Notes: a model not told the origin generated them from the letters alone. Counted from the first letter of the stretch, positions 8,780-17,382 are shown. The stretch is 64,000 nucleotides of DNA from JANOBD01 sp031411495 (GCA_031411495.1 JANOBD010000032.1:26801-90800), one strand, 5' to 3'. Made by a program: numbers and translations.

Positions 8780-10300
8780 ATGGTTCGACATGGATTCCTG
8801 ATTGCCCTGGCGACGTTTGCCGCCATCGGTTCGACATACGCACAGAATTCCCCGGAGACGGTGCTCCCCGGCCGACCTGATACCCAGGAGTCGGTCGAGC
8901 TCGACGCGCCGTTCCTGTCTTCCGCGGCCGGTATCAGCGTGCGCCCACCCGCCGGCGGGAAGATGATCCGCCGCGCCGGATCGCAGGATGAAGTCGTCCG
9001 CTTCGTGAACGACGAGCAGAAGTGGCAGATGGTCGTGAGCCGCTTCCTGCTCAACGAGCCGGTCCCGCTCATGACCAAATCCGATCCGACCAACGCGGCC
9101 GCGCCAAGGCAGATGGGATTCGTCGATTCGATTTTGAGCCAGATGTCGGGAGGCGAAGAGATCAGCAATACCCTGGTTCCGATCAGTGGCTGTGACGGCG
9201 CGATTCTGGCGACGCGCGCCAAGGACGCGACGGGCACGAAACTCATCCAGCACGCGATCGTCCGCAAGAGCGACAAGATCTATTACGTCATCTCGCTTAC
9301 GACGCCGGTCGGCGAAGGCAAGATCGATTCCGATCCGCAGTACGCCCGCGCTGTTCACGTCTTTGAGAAGGTCCACGACAGCATCGAACTGCTGGATCAG
9401 GAAGCGATATCCAACGACCAGACCGAGCGCCTGCTGCGCACTCGGAACCTGATGGTGAACTGGACTCAACCCAAGCTCGACAGCGTTCTGGTCCGCGAAC
9501 AGTGGCTGCGCCTGATCCGAGACGGGAAGGACGTCGGATACACTTATGTCGTTGAGGAGCCGGCGAACGATCTGCCGCGCGCCGGCAAGGCGCCGGCGAC
9601 GCCCGAAAAGGCGCTGGGCGTGCGCATCGGCGTGCGATCTCGGTCCATTCCGTCTCCGGATTTCGTCGTCGATGCCGAGAGCTGGATGTGGGTGAGCTAC
9701 AGCCGCGATCAGGAAGCGTTCAGCAATCTGGTCGCCAGTCACGAGAAGGGGCAGCCACCGAACTACGCGATGGAGCGGGGCGCTGCCATGCGCCATGAGA
9801 AGCTGGTGTCGCTCCCCGAACAGGACAAGATAACTAAGAACACGATGACGCCAGTAAAAGACGGCACCTACGAACTGCAGATCTGGTCGACCGCGAAGCA
9901 GCAGGCGCTCCCGCCGATCACCCGCCAGGCGCCCCCGTTTTACCTTCCACAAGCCCTGGGCCAGCTGCTCGCGCGGCTTGTGCCGCTCAACACGCCGTCG
10001 ACGTACCTGTGGGCGAGCTATGTGAGTGAGACGCGCAGCATCATGACGCGCTACGTTGACGTCCTGCCGATGACGACGGCGACGATCGACGGCAAAACCT
10101 TCAGCGCGGTCCCCGTTCAAGAGCGGCTGGGCCTGGAAGGCTCCATCACCACGCATTATCTCAGCCCGGACGGCACCTACCGCGGCAGCGTGAATGAAGA
10201 GAGCAAGATCAGCATCGTCCCTTCCGACAAGGAGACGATCCTCGCGATATGGAAGGATGCGAACCTGAACCGCCCGGGCGATGTAGACGAGAAGAAGTGA
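8780..10300 (+). CDS. secreted protein of unknown function
   Basis: 506 residues beginning with a clear Sec signal peptide (cleavage likely after 'GSTYA'). I do not recognise a domain. Visible features are an N-terminal region around 'SAAGISVRPPAGGKMIRR' and a pattern of alternating beta strands through the middle. Several 'YVVEEPAND' and 'VVDAESWMWVSYSRDQEA' type segments could belong to a repeated beta-sandwich or lipoprotein-sorting-like fold. ATG 8780 has GGAGG 7 nt upstream; the frame is open to 8552 but that extension crosses the hairpin and lacks a ribosome site. It lies between the tad cluster and an oxidoreductase with its own terminator-like hairpin after the stop, so it is probably monocistronic. 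Confidence 0.75.
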   Translation: MVRHGFLIALATFAAIGSTYAQNSPETVLPGRPDTQESVELDAPFLSSAAGISVRPPAGGKMIRRAGSQDEVVRFVNDEQKWQMVVSRFLLNEPVPLMTKSDPTNAAAPRQMGFVDSILSQMSGGEEISNTLVPISGCDGAILATRAKDATGTKLIQHAIVRKSDKIYYVISLTTPVGEGKIDSDPQYARAVHVFEKVHDSIELLDQEAISNDQTERLLRTRNLMVNWTQPKLDSVLVREQWLRLIRDGKDVGYTYVVEEPANDLPRAGKAPATPEKALGVRIGVRSRSIPSPDFVVDAESWMWVSYSRDQEAFSNLVASHEKGQPPNYAMERGAAMRHEKLVSLPEQDKITKNTMTPVKDGTYELQIWSTAKQQALPPITRQAPPFYLPQALGQLLARLVPLNTPSTYLWASYVSETRSIMTRYVDVLPMTTATIDGKTFSAVPVQERLGLEGSITTHYLSPDGTYRGSVNEESKISIVPSDKETILAIWKDANLNRPGDVDEKK

Positions 10301-10325
10301 GCCCTTGGCCGGGTTGCATTCCGTT

Positions 10326-10360
10326 CCCTCTCCCGCTCGCGCGAGAGGGCGAGGGTTCTT
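10326..10360 (+). terminator. hairpin downstream of the secreted unknown
   Basis: CCCTCTC (10326-10332) pairs with GAGAGGG (10343-10349); an alternative pairing uses CCCTC with GAGGG at 10351-10355. TTCTT follows. The 'ccctctcccgc...gagagggcgaggg' pattern resembles a dispersed intergenic repeat seen in several bacterial groups, so it may be both repeat and terminator. Confidence 0.55.
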
Positions 10361-10382
10361 CCGCAGGTGATCGCGCCTTTGC

Positions 10383-11423
10383 ATGGCTGAAGCATCACAA
10401 AAGCTTTCCGTCGGCATCGTCGGCTTCGGCCGGATCGGCGCCGAGCACGCCGGCTGGATCCAGGCGAGCCGACACCTGCGCGTCGGGGCGGTGTTCGATC
10501 CGACGCCGGCGCGTGCCGACATCGCCGGCTCGCGCGGATTCGACGGGGCGTCTTCGCTCGATCGAATGCTCGCCGATTCTTCGATCGACGCGGTGCTCAT
10601 CTCCACGCCGACCAGCATGCACTTCGAACAGGCGTCGCTCGCGATCCGGGCCGGCAAGCACGTGATGGTCGAAAAGCCCGTCGCGCTCGACGCGCAGCAC
10701 GCGATCGAGTTGAAATCGCTAGCCGACGCACGCGGCGTAAAGCTCTGCGTCTTCCAGTGCCGCCGCTGGGACATCGATTTCCTCACCGTGAAACGCGCGA
10801 TCGATCGGAACACGTTCGGCAGGGTCTTCAACATCGAGTCGCGCCTCGGCCAGTGGAGCAGCTGCGTCGGTCCGGCTGCGAAGGAGTACTACCCGAACTG
10901 GCGGAACGAACACGCCTTCGGCGGCGGCGCGCTCTTCGACTGGGGCTCGCACTTCGTCGACCAGCTCTGGCAACTGATGTTGCCCGCCCGACCGATCAAC
11001 GTCCTTGCACAGCTTCGCGGCAACGTCTGGTCGAAGGACTGCGACGACTTTGCCCGCGTACTGATCGACTTCGACAACGGCGCGACCGGCCTGTGCGAGA
11101 TCAATACCACCACCACGCGCCCGCTTCCCCGCTGGCATATCGACGGCGAACTGGGCTCGGCGAGCGCACCTTACTCGCTGGCATTTGATACGCACGAGTG
11201 GGCGAAACTCGAGTTGACGCGCGCGGGCGATCGAGAGACGGTTGCCGTCGAAAAGGCGCCGCCCGGGCTGAGCGAGACGCAGATCTGGGATGCCTTTGCC
11301 GGCTCGATCCGCACCGAATCGGCTCCTCCGGTGTCGATGGACAGCGTGGTGTCCACCATGAAACTGCTCGACGCGGCGCGCGAAAGTTCGGACGGGGGAA
11401 AACCCGTCACCTTGAAACCCTGA
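10383..11423 (+). CDS. Gfo/Idh/MocA family NAD(P)-dependent oxidoreductase
   Basis: 346 residues. N-terminal Rossmann fold with nucleotide-binding 'VGIVGFGRIGAEHA' (GxGxxG), the 'TPTSMHFEQA' strand and the family-diagnostic 'MVEKPVALD' (EKP, Lys near residue 98). The C-terminal alpha/beta domain carries 'GGGALFDWGSHFVDQLWQLM', where the G-x-x-x-D-x-x-x-H pattern supplies the catalytic His. The family oxidises or reduces sugars and inositols. Substrate cannot be told from sequence. A weak AGGTGA lies 11 nt before ATG 10383. It has no obvious pathway partner; the next gene is a cyclophilin after 71 nt. Confidence 0.88.
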   Translation: MAEASQKLSVGIVGFGRIGAEHAGWIQASRHLRVGAVFDPTPARADIAGSRGFDGASSLDRMLADSSIDAVLISTPTSMHFEQASLAIRAGKHVMVEKPVALDAQHAIELKSLADARGVKLCVFQCRRWDIDFLTVKRAIDRNTFGRVFNIESRLGQWSSCVGPAAKEYYPNWRNEHAFGGGALFDWGSHFVDQLWQLMLPARPINVLAQLRGNVWSKDCDDFARVLIDFDNGATGLCEINTTTTRPLPRWHIDGELGSASAPYSLAFDTHEWAKLELTRAGDRETVAVEKAPPGLSETQIWDAFAGSIRTESAPPVSMDSVVSTMKLLDAARESSDGGKPVTLKP

Positions 11424-11494
11424 TCTTCGGCAGATGGCCATTGGCGGGTTTTAGGGCTACAGTCTTCGCCTCGATTTCTTTCGAAAGGAAACCC

Positions 11495-11977
11495 ATGGCC
11501 AAGCAATACGCATCCGCACCCGCGATGAGCATCGACCCGAAGAAGAAGTACACCGCGACCTTCGAGACGAGCAGGGGCAACATCGTCATCGACCTCTTTG
11601 CCGATCGCGCGCCCGTCACCGTCAATAACTTCGTCGTTCTCGCCAAGGACGGCTTCTATGACGGCCTCGTGTTTCACCGTGTCATTCCCGATTTCATGGT
11701 GCAGGGAGGCGACCCCACCGGCACCGGCCGCGGCGGCCCGGGGTACAAGTGGAACGACGAGCGTGCCGCACTTTCGATTCCACACGAGGTCGGCTCGCTC
11801 TCCATGGCCAACGCCGGACCGAACACCAACGGCAGCCAGTTCTTTATCACCCACATTGCCACCGACTGGCTCAACGGCAAGCATGCCGTCTTCGGCAAGG
11901 TCCGCAGCGGCCAGGAGTTCGTGGACGCGACCCAGCAGGGCGATACGCTGAAAAAGGTGACGATCACCGAAGGGTGA
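11495..11977 (+). CDS. cytoplasmic peptidyl-prolyl cis-trans isomerase (cyclophilin)
   Basis: 160 residues and no signal peptide, so cytoplasmic. Cyclophilin core is complete: 'FHRVIPDFMVQGGDPTGTGR' containing the catalytic Arg and the Phe/Met/Gln pocket, 'NTNGSQFFI' and 'TDWLNGKHAVFGKV', which retains the Trp and His positions of the active site. It catalyses prolyl bond isomerisation during folding. ATG 11495 follows AAAGGAA by about 5 nt. The exported cyclophilin at 12158 is a close paralogue, so the two look like a local duplication with different targeting. Confidence 0.93.
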   Translation: MAKQYASAPAMSIDPKKKYTATFETSRGNIVIDLFADRAPVTVNNFVVLAKDGFYDGLVFHRVIPDFMVQGGDPTGTGRGGPGYKWNDERAALSIPHEVGSLSMANAGPNTNGSQFFITHIATDWLNGKHAVFGKVRSGQEFVDATQQGDTLKKVTITEG

Positions 11978-11982
11978 TTCGT

Positions 11983-12116
11983 GAATGACCAGAGACCCAA
12001 GAGCAATGACCAAAGTCCAATGACCAATTAAGTACCAAAGCCCAAACACCAAAGGCTCATCTGTTCTTTGGTCATTGGGCATTGTGTATCGGTTGATCAT
12101 TGAGGCTTGGTCATTC
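11983..12116. repeat. palindromic GACCAA/TTGGTC intergenic repeat, copy 1
   Basis: The spacer between the two cyclophilin genes folds back on itself. GAATGACC at 11983-11990 pairs with GGTCATTC at 12109-12116, and a perfect 12-bp inner pair joins 12004-12015 (CAATGACCAAAG) with 12066-12077. Variations of 'ccaaagtcc' and 'caatgacca' recur between them. A second copy with the same words is at 17434-17515, so this is a dispersed element rather than a plain terminator. Confidence 0.75.
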
Positions 12117-12157
12117 GCGATTCCATCGATCCTCACACGAACCACAAAGGAATTCCC

Positions 12158-12745
12158 ATGCTCAAGAAGCTTTCCATCATCGCCGCCGTCGCCATCGCCG
12201 CTCAACTCGCGTGCGCCGACGATGCGCCGAAAAAGAAGCATTACGACAAGGCCCCGAACATGGCCCTGGACCTGGCCAAGGCCTACACCGCGACCATTAC
12301 GACGAACAAGGGAAAGATCGTCCTCTCGCTCTTTGCGAAGGAGGCGCCGGTCACCGTGAACAGCTTCGTCTTCCTGGCCCGCGAGAAGTTTTTTGACGGG
12401 CTGATTTTTCACCGTGTCATTCCCAACTTCATGATCCAGGGCGGCGATCCCGAAGGGACCGGCATGGGCGGGCCCGGCTATGAGTTCCAGAACGAAAACC
12501 AGTACAGCGCGCACGGTTTCACCCCGGGCACGCTGGCGATGGCCAACGCCGGCCCGAACACCAACGGCAGCCAGTTCTTCATCTGCGACGCCAACGCCAA
12601 CCTCCAGCCCAGCGGCTACACGATCTTCGGCGAAGTGAAGGAAGGCCTGGACGTGGTGAAGACGATCGCCCGCGTGGCGCGCAACGATCAGGACCGGCCC
12701 AACGAGCCGGTCGTAATGGAAAAGGTCGAGATCGAAGAGAAGTGA
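12158..12745 (+). CDS. exported peptidyl-prolyl cis-trans isomerase (cyclophilin)
   Basis: 195 residues with a Sec signal peptide ('MLKKLSIIAAVAIAAQLACA', cleavage near ADD), so periplasmic or surface. Cyclophilin core: 'FHRVIPNFMIQGGDPEGTGM', 'NTNGSQFFICDANANLQPSG', then 'YTIFGEVKEGLDVV'. The Trp/His loop present in its neighbour is replaced by a longer 'NANLQPSGYT' segment. The frame opens at 12107, but ATG 12158 with AAAGGA about 8 nt upstream gives the proper signal peptide. It may assist folding of the large exported proteins in this region; that link is inference. A strong terminator follows. Confidence 0.9.
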   Translation: MLKKLSIIAAVAIAAQLACADDAPKKKHYDKAPNMALDLAKAYTATITTNKGKIVLSLFAKEAPVTVNSFVFLAREKFFDGLIFHRVIPNFMIQGGDPEGTGMGGPGYEFQNENQYSAHGFTPGTLAMANAGPNTNGSQFFICDANANLQPSGYTIFGEVKEGLDVVKTIARVARNDQDRPNEPVVMEKVEIEEK

Positions 12746-12775
12746 TCCGCAGAGGTGATTCGCTGACCCACGAAC

Positions 12776-12809
12776 GGGACATCCGCAGACGGATGTCCCT
12801 TTCTTTTTT
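12776..12809 (+). terminator. Rho-independent terminator after exported cyclophilin
   Basis: Perfect 10-bp stem, 12776-12785 with 12790-12799, loop CAGA, followed by TTTCTTTTTT. A textbook intrinsic terminator 31 nt after the stop codon. Confidence 0.93.
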
Positions 12810-12810
12810 C

Positions 12811-13413
12811 CCGGAACGAACCTCGCTTGGCCAGTGAGAGCCCCGACGACGAGGAACGACAGGTTTCGCACGCCCCATTCCGCCGGCAACTCGTTTTTGC
12901 AGAATCGTTTACAATCGTCCCGCGAGCGCACCGAGAGGAGCTGGCCATTTTCGAAAAGGCTCTCACTTTCTCTCACTTCCTCTCGTTTGCCGATTCCAGT
13001 GGCCGCGGAATGGTCGCCAGTTCGAGAGCAGTTGTTCGGACAGGATTGCATCTACCCCGACGCGCTACGATTCGCATATCTGCAGGAAAGCGCAGCGCGC
13101 CGTGCCCGGGCAATTCACTCAACAGGTGCGTGAACAATGACTTAGCCCGGTGAGAAGCGTGATCGATTTTTGATCGCAAGCTCGCTGGCCGCAATGGCGC
13201 GTCGGCCTGATGAGCTGGCATCGGTCCGTGGCATGAGCCATGCGCCATGCGGATCCCAGGTTGTGCGCACGCGTCTCGCAAACGGTCATGCGGAGGTACT
13301 CCGAAGCATCTGGTCGGACATGACCGACGACGATTGCCGACGCTCGAGAGTAGACCCTTCGGAGTACCTCCGGGCGACATCGACCCTAGGAAAAGCATGT
13401 CCGTTGGTAGAAG
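12811..13413. other. gene-free spacer of about 600 bp
   Basis: No convincing coding sequence: the short open frames here lack ribosome sites and family resemblance. It holds the perfect inverted repeat listed at 13291-13372, a small hairpin around 13160-13175 (GATC...GATC across a T-run), and a TACAAT hexamer at 12910-12915 without a good partner. It separates the cyclophilin terminator from the stop of the minus-strand PEP-CTERM gene. Confidence 0.5.
13291..13372. repeat. perfect 16-bp inverted repeat with 50-bp spacer
   Basis: CGGAGGTACTCCGAAG (13291-13306) is exactly complementary to CTTCGGAGTACCTCCG (13357-13372). It lies 41 bp beyond the stop of the minus-strand gene 13414-15108. Each arm is itself nearly palindromic. 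It could be a terminator stem with a long loop, or the ends of a small inactive mobile element. Confidence 0.75.
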
Positions 13414-15108
13414 TCATCGAGTTCGTCGGCGAACCCGCATCGTCGCTGTGAATATAACGAGACCCAAAACCGTTGGCTCCGGCACCATCGACTGTGCCAA
13501 AGCCCAATCGGAAGCGAAGTTGCCGGGCGTCTGGGTGAGTGAGTTTAGACCGTAGTGTTGTGCGAGGACCAGCAGGTCATCGAAGCCGATCGTGCCGTCG
13601 AGGTTCAGGTCGCCGACGTGGATGTTGGATGTGAAGTTCGACGACCCGTAGTTCTGCGCGAGGATGAGCAGGTCGTCGAAGTTCACCTTGGTATCGAAGT
13701 TGGCATCGCCCTGGCCGTAGGTGCCGGCCTGTGGGACGAGCATGGTGTAGCTCTGCTGATAGGGCGACTGTCCGCCGACGCCGTCCGGATCATATGACCC
13801 TTCGCCGCTGATGAAGCCGGTGTCGCTGATGCCGAGCGCCCAGACGAGCGTCCATCCCGAGCCCGCAGGCAGAAACGAGTTCAGGTCGACGGCGGTAGTG
13901 CCGCCCATCGAGCCCGGCCAGAGAGTGGCATGGGAGAAGCCGGTGGTCGTTGGCGAGATGCCGACGGACGTTCCCGACTGATTGATGCGGTAGGCACTGC
14001 TGCTCTGCGAAAGCGCCGGATTGACGCCGGGCAGGAGCCCGAGTTCAGTGATCGCCGTGCCGCCCGGCGCCCAGCGGACCGCGCGGAATCCGAGCGACGA
14101 ACCATTTGAGAACTTCTGGCAGATGCCGATCGACATGCCGGCATCGTTGATGCCGCCGACGGAAACGTTGGTCACGCCGTTGAAGTCCGCGCCGAGCGTG
14201 TCGAGCACGGTCGCGGCGGTGCCGAACGCGTCCCAGCGGACGGCGCGGTCTCCCTGGCTGACGCTGCCTGCCCATTTCTCGACGGTGCCGATGATCGCGC
14301 CGTTCTGGTTGATGCCGCGGGTATCAACGGTCGCAAAGCCGTCGTTGCGCACGAAGGGCGTGTCGAGTTCGAACGCGACTGTCGAGTTGGCTGCCCAGCG
14401 GACGCCGCGCTTGCCCTGATCTGTCCCGGTCGGGCTGTACCGATCAGCCACGCCGGTGATCGAGCCGGTTTGATTCATCGAAAGCGCGTAACTGTCGGTG
14501 TAGCCCAGGGCGTTCGTGTTGAGCGGCTGCAGTTCGGTGATGCTTCCGCCGATCGCCCATCGCACGGCACGCGTGCCGAGGTTGGTGTTCTGAAAATACT
14601 TCGAGGACATGCCGGCGGAAGTCGTTGAGTCGTTGATCAGATAGGCGCTGGCGTTGGTGTAACCGTTGGCCTGTTGCTGTTGCTCAAGCGATTGCATGGG
14701 GATCGGCATGGTGGAGTTAAGCGGGTAGATGACCGGCGTGAAGTTTCCCGCCACGGCGGTGCCGACCTGGCCGACGACGTAACCCTGTTTGCTGACGGCG
14801 TAAGCGTGGGTGTCGATGGAGTTCAGCGCCCCGCCTCCGCCGAGTCGAACCATCGCCGCGCCGGTGGTGTCCCAGCGATAGGCATGTTGTCCCTGGAAGA
14901 TGCCGCCGAGGTAGGCATCGGCCATCGCGACGGAGACGCCGGTGTTGCCGACCGGTTGGGAGAGTCCGCTGTTGGGATTTCGCGTCCCGTTCGCCACCAC
15001 CGGCCCGCCCGGACCCGGGTAGAGCGGCAGCGACGCGTTCGCGGCCGACAAGATGCTGACCACACCGATACAAGCCAGAACAAGGCGCAGGGAAGTTGCC
15101 GTCTTCAT
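13414..15108 (-). CDS. secreted VRW-repeat protein with dockerin-type repeats and PEP-CTERM tail
   Basis: 564 residues. Signal peptide (about 1-25, 'SILSAANAS'). The body contains about five modules with the core '(A/G)VRWxxxGTAxTEL', resembling HAF-type extracellular repeats, for example 'GTRAVRWAIGGSITEL', 'GDRAVRWDAFGTAATVL' and 'GFRAVRWAPGGTAITEL'. These are followed by two calcium-loop dockerin-type repeats ('VNFDDLLILAQNYG', 'IGFDDLLVLAQHYG') and the tail 'FASDWALAQSMVPEPT' plus a hydrophobic segment and a basic end. PEP-CTERM tails target proteins to exosortase processing. ATG 15108 has GGAG upstream on the minus strand. It is transcribed away from the metalloprotease gene at 15438, which has the same C-terminal architecture. 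Confidence 0.88.
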   Translation of the reverse strand: MKTATSLRLVLACIGVVSILSAANASLPLYPGPGGPVVANGTRNPNSGLSQPVGNTGVSVAMADAYLGGIFQGQHAYRWDTTGAAMVRLGGGGALNSIDTHAYAVSKQGYVVGQVGTAVAGNFTPVIYPLNSTMPIPMQSLEQQQQANGYTNASAYLINDSTTSAGMSSKYFQNTNLGTRAVRWAIGGSITELQPLNTNALGYTDSYALSMNQTGSITGVADRYSPTGTDQGKRGVRWAANSTVAFELDTPFVRNDGFATVDTRGINQNGAIIGTVEKWAGSVSQGDRAVRWDAFGTAATVLDTLGADFNGVTNVSVGGINDAGMSIGICQKFSNGSSLGFRAVRWAPGGTAITELGLLPGVNPALSQSSSAYRINQSGTSVGISPTTTGFSHATLWPGSMGGTTAVDLNSFLPAGSGWTLVWALGISDTGFISGEGSYDPDGVGGQSPYQQSYTMLVPQAGTYGQGDANFDTKVNFDDLLILAQNYGSSNFTSNIHVGDLNLDGTIGFDDLLVLAQHYGLNSLTQTPGNFASDWALAQSMVPEPTVLGLVIFTATMRVRRRTR

Positions 15109-15437
15109 CGCGAGACTCCAAAAGAGAACCCGACGGCAGCAGGGTCTCCCGAGTGCCGGTCACTGATCGAAAACGATCCGGTGACCGTCTAGGCATGGAT
15201 ACACGCAAAGGGGTACGAGCCCTCAGTGCACAATCGACACCACCTTCAACGGAACTCGACTCCATTGCCTATCCTTCCCAACCCGCATCGGCGGGCCATT
15301 GGCAGCGAATCCGGAATGGCCGCAGAAATGGCGTGGACATGTCGAAGAGTTCGTCACATGAGATGCGCCGTGAATTTTCCAGTTGAACCGAAGTCTCGCC
15401 GGTGATTCAAGGTCGCCTGTCTATCTCGGAGCGCTCT
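15109..15437. other. divergent regulatory spacer with hairpin
   Basis: Spacer of 329 bp between two divergent dockerin/PEP-CTERM genes. An imperfect 12-bp hairpin occupies 15157-15187: CGGTCAC/GTGACCG outside, GATCG-AAAA-CGATC inside. It lies about 50 bp upstream of the minus-strand ATG and could be an operator or a 5'-UTR structure. I see no gene and no convincing -35/-10 pair. Confidence 0.5.
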
Positions 15438-16979
15438 ATGCAGCAGCGAACGCGGTCGCAAATGGTTCTGGCGGTCATTGGACTGTGTGCTCTGCAAATC
15501 GGGTCATATGCGCGGGCGCGGGTGACGTTCAACTTCACCAACCAGGGCGGCGCTTCCGCGCAAATGGTGGCCGGCATGGAACAGGCGTGCGCACGGTGGA
15601 CGGACCTGCTGGTCGATCCGATCACGATTAACTTCCAGATCAATGCGATCGCTCTGCCGGCCGGCCAACTCGGCGGGACGACCAGCTTTTATGACCCATA
15701 TTCGTACACGAGCGTGCGTGGCGCGCTCGTGAGCAATCGATTCAGCATCGACGACCTGTCGAGCGCATCGCATCTGCTCGCCGGGCCGATGCATTCGATG
15801 CTTATCAACCGCACCGCAAACGACCCGGCGGGCACACTGAGCGCAGCCGTCTACTTTGACAACGGCCAGGGCGGGCCCGGTCAGGCAGGATCAGAAAATA
15901 ACACGATCGTCCGAATGAGCAGCGCCAACGCCAAAGCGATGGGCCTCTATCCGGCCAACAACGCCGGGCTGGATGCGACGATCAATTTCACCACGCTGCA
16001 GAGTTTTGATTTTGATCCCAGCGACGGCATCAGTCCGGGCAAGGTGGATTTCGTCGGGATTGCGACGCACGAGATGGGGCACATGCTCGGGTTCCTCAGC
16101 GGCGTCGACACGCTCGCGCGAAATGCCGTCCCGCCCGGCGTGAATGACAACGCATTGCCCTACGTGACGCCGTCGGACCTGTTCCGCTTCTCGACGCGCA
16201 GCATCGGCCCGGGCGGCGGCATCGGCGTTCACGACTGGACGGCCGACAACACGCCCAAATACTTCTCCGTCGACGGCGGCGCGACGCCCGCGGGCTTAAT
16301 GAGCACCGGCAACCTGTTCGGCGACGGCTACGAAGCCCATCACTGGAAGAACGGACAGGGCTTGGGAATTATGAATCCCACCGTCTCCTCCGGCGTGACG
16401 CTTGCGATCAGCGAGAACGATCTGCGAATGCTCGACGCGATCGGCTACGACCTGCGGATGTTGCCCGGCGATTTTGATCGCAACAATATCGTCAACGCGA
16501 AGGACATCGACCTTCTCTTCCGTGCCGACACCGGCGCGACGCCCGTTATCGCGAGCCGCTTGTTCGACGTGAACGGCGACGGACAAGTGAACATTTCGCT
16601 AAACGCTGCGGGAAGCGATGTCGATCAACTCGTGAAGGTAATCCTGGGCACGACTTACGGCGACGCGAACCTCGACGGGCGAGTGAACTTCGACGACCTG
16701 CTGACCCTCGCCCAACACTACGGCGATCCGACTGGCGGTTGGACGACAGGCAATTTCAACGGCACCGCCGGCGTCAACTTTGACGACCTGCTGATGCTGG
16801 CGCAGCATTACGGAGCCGGCACGATCGTTGAAACGAACGCATCGATCGGCAGTGAACAATTCCAGGCGGATTGGCACTTGGCACGGTCGATCGTGCCGGA
16901 GCCAGCGGCGGGAGTTGTGGCTGTCGCGTTCCTATTCAAACGACGTCGGCAGGACAGAGACAATCCGGTCAGCCACTGA
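15438..16979 (+). CDS. secreted zinc metalloprotease with dockerin-type repeats and PEP-CTERM tail
   Basis: 513 residues. Signal peptide (about 1-30). Metalloprotease core with 'THEMGHMLGFLSGVD' near residue 212: a metzincin-like HExxHxxGxxxxxD in which the third zinc ligand would be the Asp, as in the NF038122-type PEP-CTERM proteases. A first calcium loop 'GDFDRNNIVNAKDIDLLF' precedes two dockerin-type repeats ('VNFDDLLTLAQHYG', 'VNFDDLLMLAQHYG') and the tail 'FQADWHLARSIVPEPA', a hydrophobic segment and 'KRRRQ'. GGAG lies 6 nt before ATG 15438; a GTG at 15402 would add 12 residues. Probably cell-surface and calcium-stabilised. Converges with ybaB (9-bp gap). Confidence 0.88.
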   Translation: MQQRTRSQMVLAVIGLCALQIGSYARARVTFNFTNQGGASAQMVAGMEQACARWTDLLVDPITINFQINAIALPAGQLGGTTSFYDPYSYTSVRGALVSNRFSIDDLSSASHLLAGPMHSMLINRTANDPAGTLSAAVYFDNGQGGPGQAGSENNTIVRMSSANAKAMGLYPANNAGLDATINFTTLQSFDFDPSDGISPGKVDFVGIATHEMGHMLGFLSGVDTLARNAVPPGVNDNALPYVTPSDLFRFSTRSIGPGGGIGVHDWTADNTPKYFSVDGGATPAGLMSTGNLFGDGYEAHHWKNGQGLGIMNPTVSSGVTLAISENDLRMLDAIGYDLRMLPGDFDRNNIVNAKDIDLLFRADTGATPVIASRLFDVNGDGQVNISLNAAGSDVDQLVKVILGTTYGDANLDGRVNFDDLLTLAQHYGDPTGGWTTGNFNGTAGVNFDDLLMLAQHYGAGTIVETNASIGSEQFQADWHLARSIVPEPAAGVVAVAFLFKRRRQDRDNPVSH

Positions 16980-16988
16980 GTGATTCGA

Positions 16989-17375
16989 TTACATCCCCGG
17001 CAGCGCGCCCGGCGGCAGGCCCATGTCGCCGGCGATCTTGCTCATCTCGTCCTTCATCATCTCCGCGGCTTTGGCCTGGGCCGCGCGGACGGCGGCGGCG
17101 ATGAGGTCTTCGAGCATCTCGAAATCGGCGGCGGCGAGCGCGGTCTTCCCCGTCGCATCCTGCGGAGCGAGCCGCGCGTAATCGATCTTCAGCTTGATCA
17201 GCTCCAGCTTGCCGTTCACGGTGGCGGTGACCATGCCCGCGCCCGCGTCCCCGGTGACCGACTTGCGGGCCAATTCCTCCTGCATGCGGGTCATCTTTTC
17301 GCGCATCTCGCCAGCTTTGGCGAGCAGGCCGCCGATGTTTCCGAGTCCGCCCATGTTTTTCAGTGCGTCGAACAT
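16989..17375 (-). CDS. ybaB: YbaB/EbfC family nucleoid-associated protein
   Basis: 128 residues, usual length for the family. N-terminal coiled coil ('KAGEMREKMTRMQEELARKS') then a beta hairpin with 'VTATVNGKLELIKLKIDYA' and a C-terminal helix ending 'MGLPPGALPGM', the standard YbaB pattern. YbaB/EbfC dimers bind DNA and affect nucleoid structure. In many genomes it sits beside dnaX and recR; here it stands alone next to purB. ATG 17375 is preceded not by a Shine-Dalgarno but by a -10-like TACACT ending 7 nt upstream (see the promoter at 17383). Longer in-frame starts up to 17438 seem unlikely. Confidence 0.9.
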   Translation of the reverse strand: MFDALKNMGGLGNIGGLLAKAGEMREKMTRMQEELARKSVTGDAGAGMVTATVNGKLELIKLKIDYARLAPQDATGKTALAAADFEMLEDLIAAAVRAAQAKAAEMMKDEMSKIAGDMGLPPGALPGM

Positions 17376-17382
17376 GATCGGG

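Noticed and set aside
8276..10834. 852-codon antisense frame over the secreted unknown
   Set aside because: Opposite a gene with signal peptide and ribosome site; the antisense frame has low-complexity composition.
11674..12117. peptides of the type 'VIGLWSLLLGLWSF' read from the spacer between cyclophilins
   Set aside because: These are translations of the repeated GACCAA/TTGGTC words, not proteins.
12811..13413. short ORFs in the spacer
   Set aside because: No ribosome site and no family similarity.
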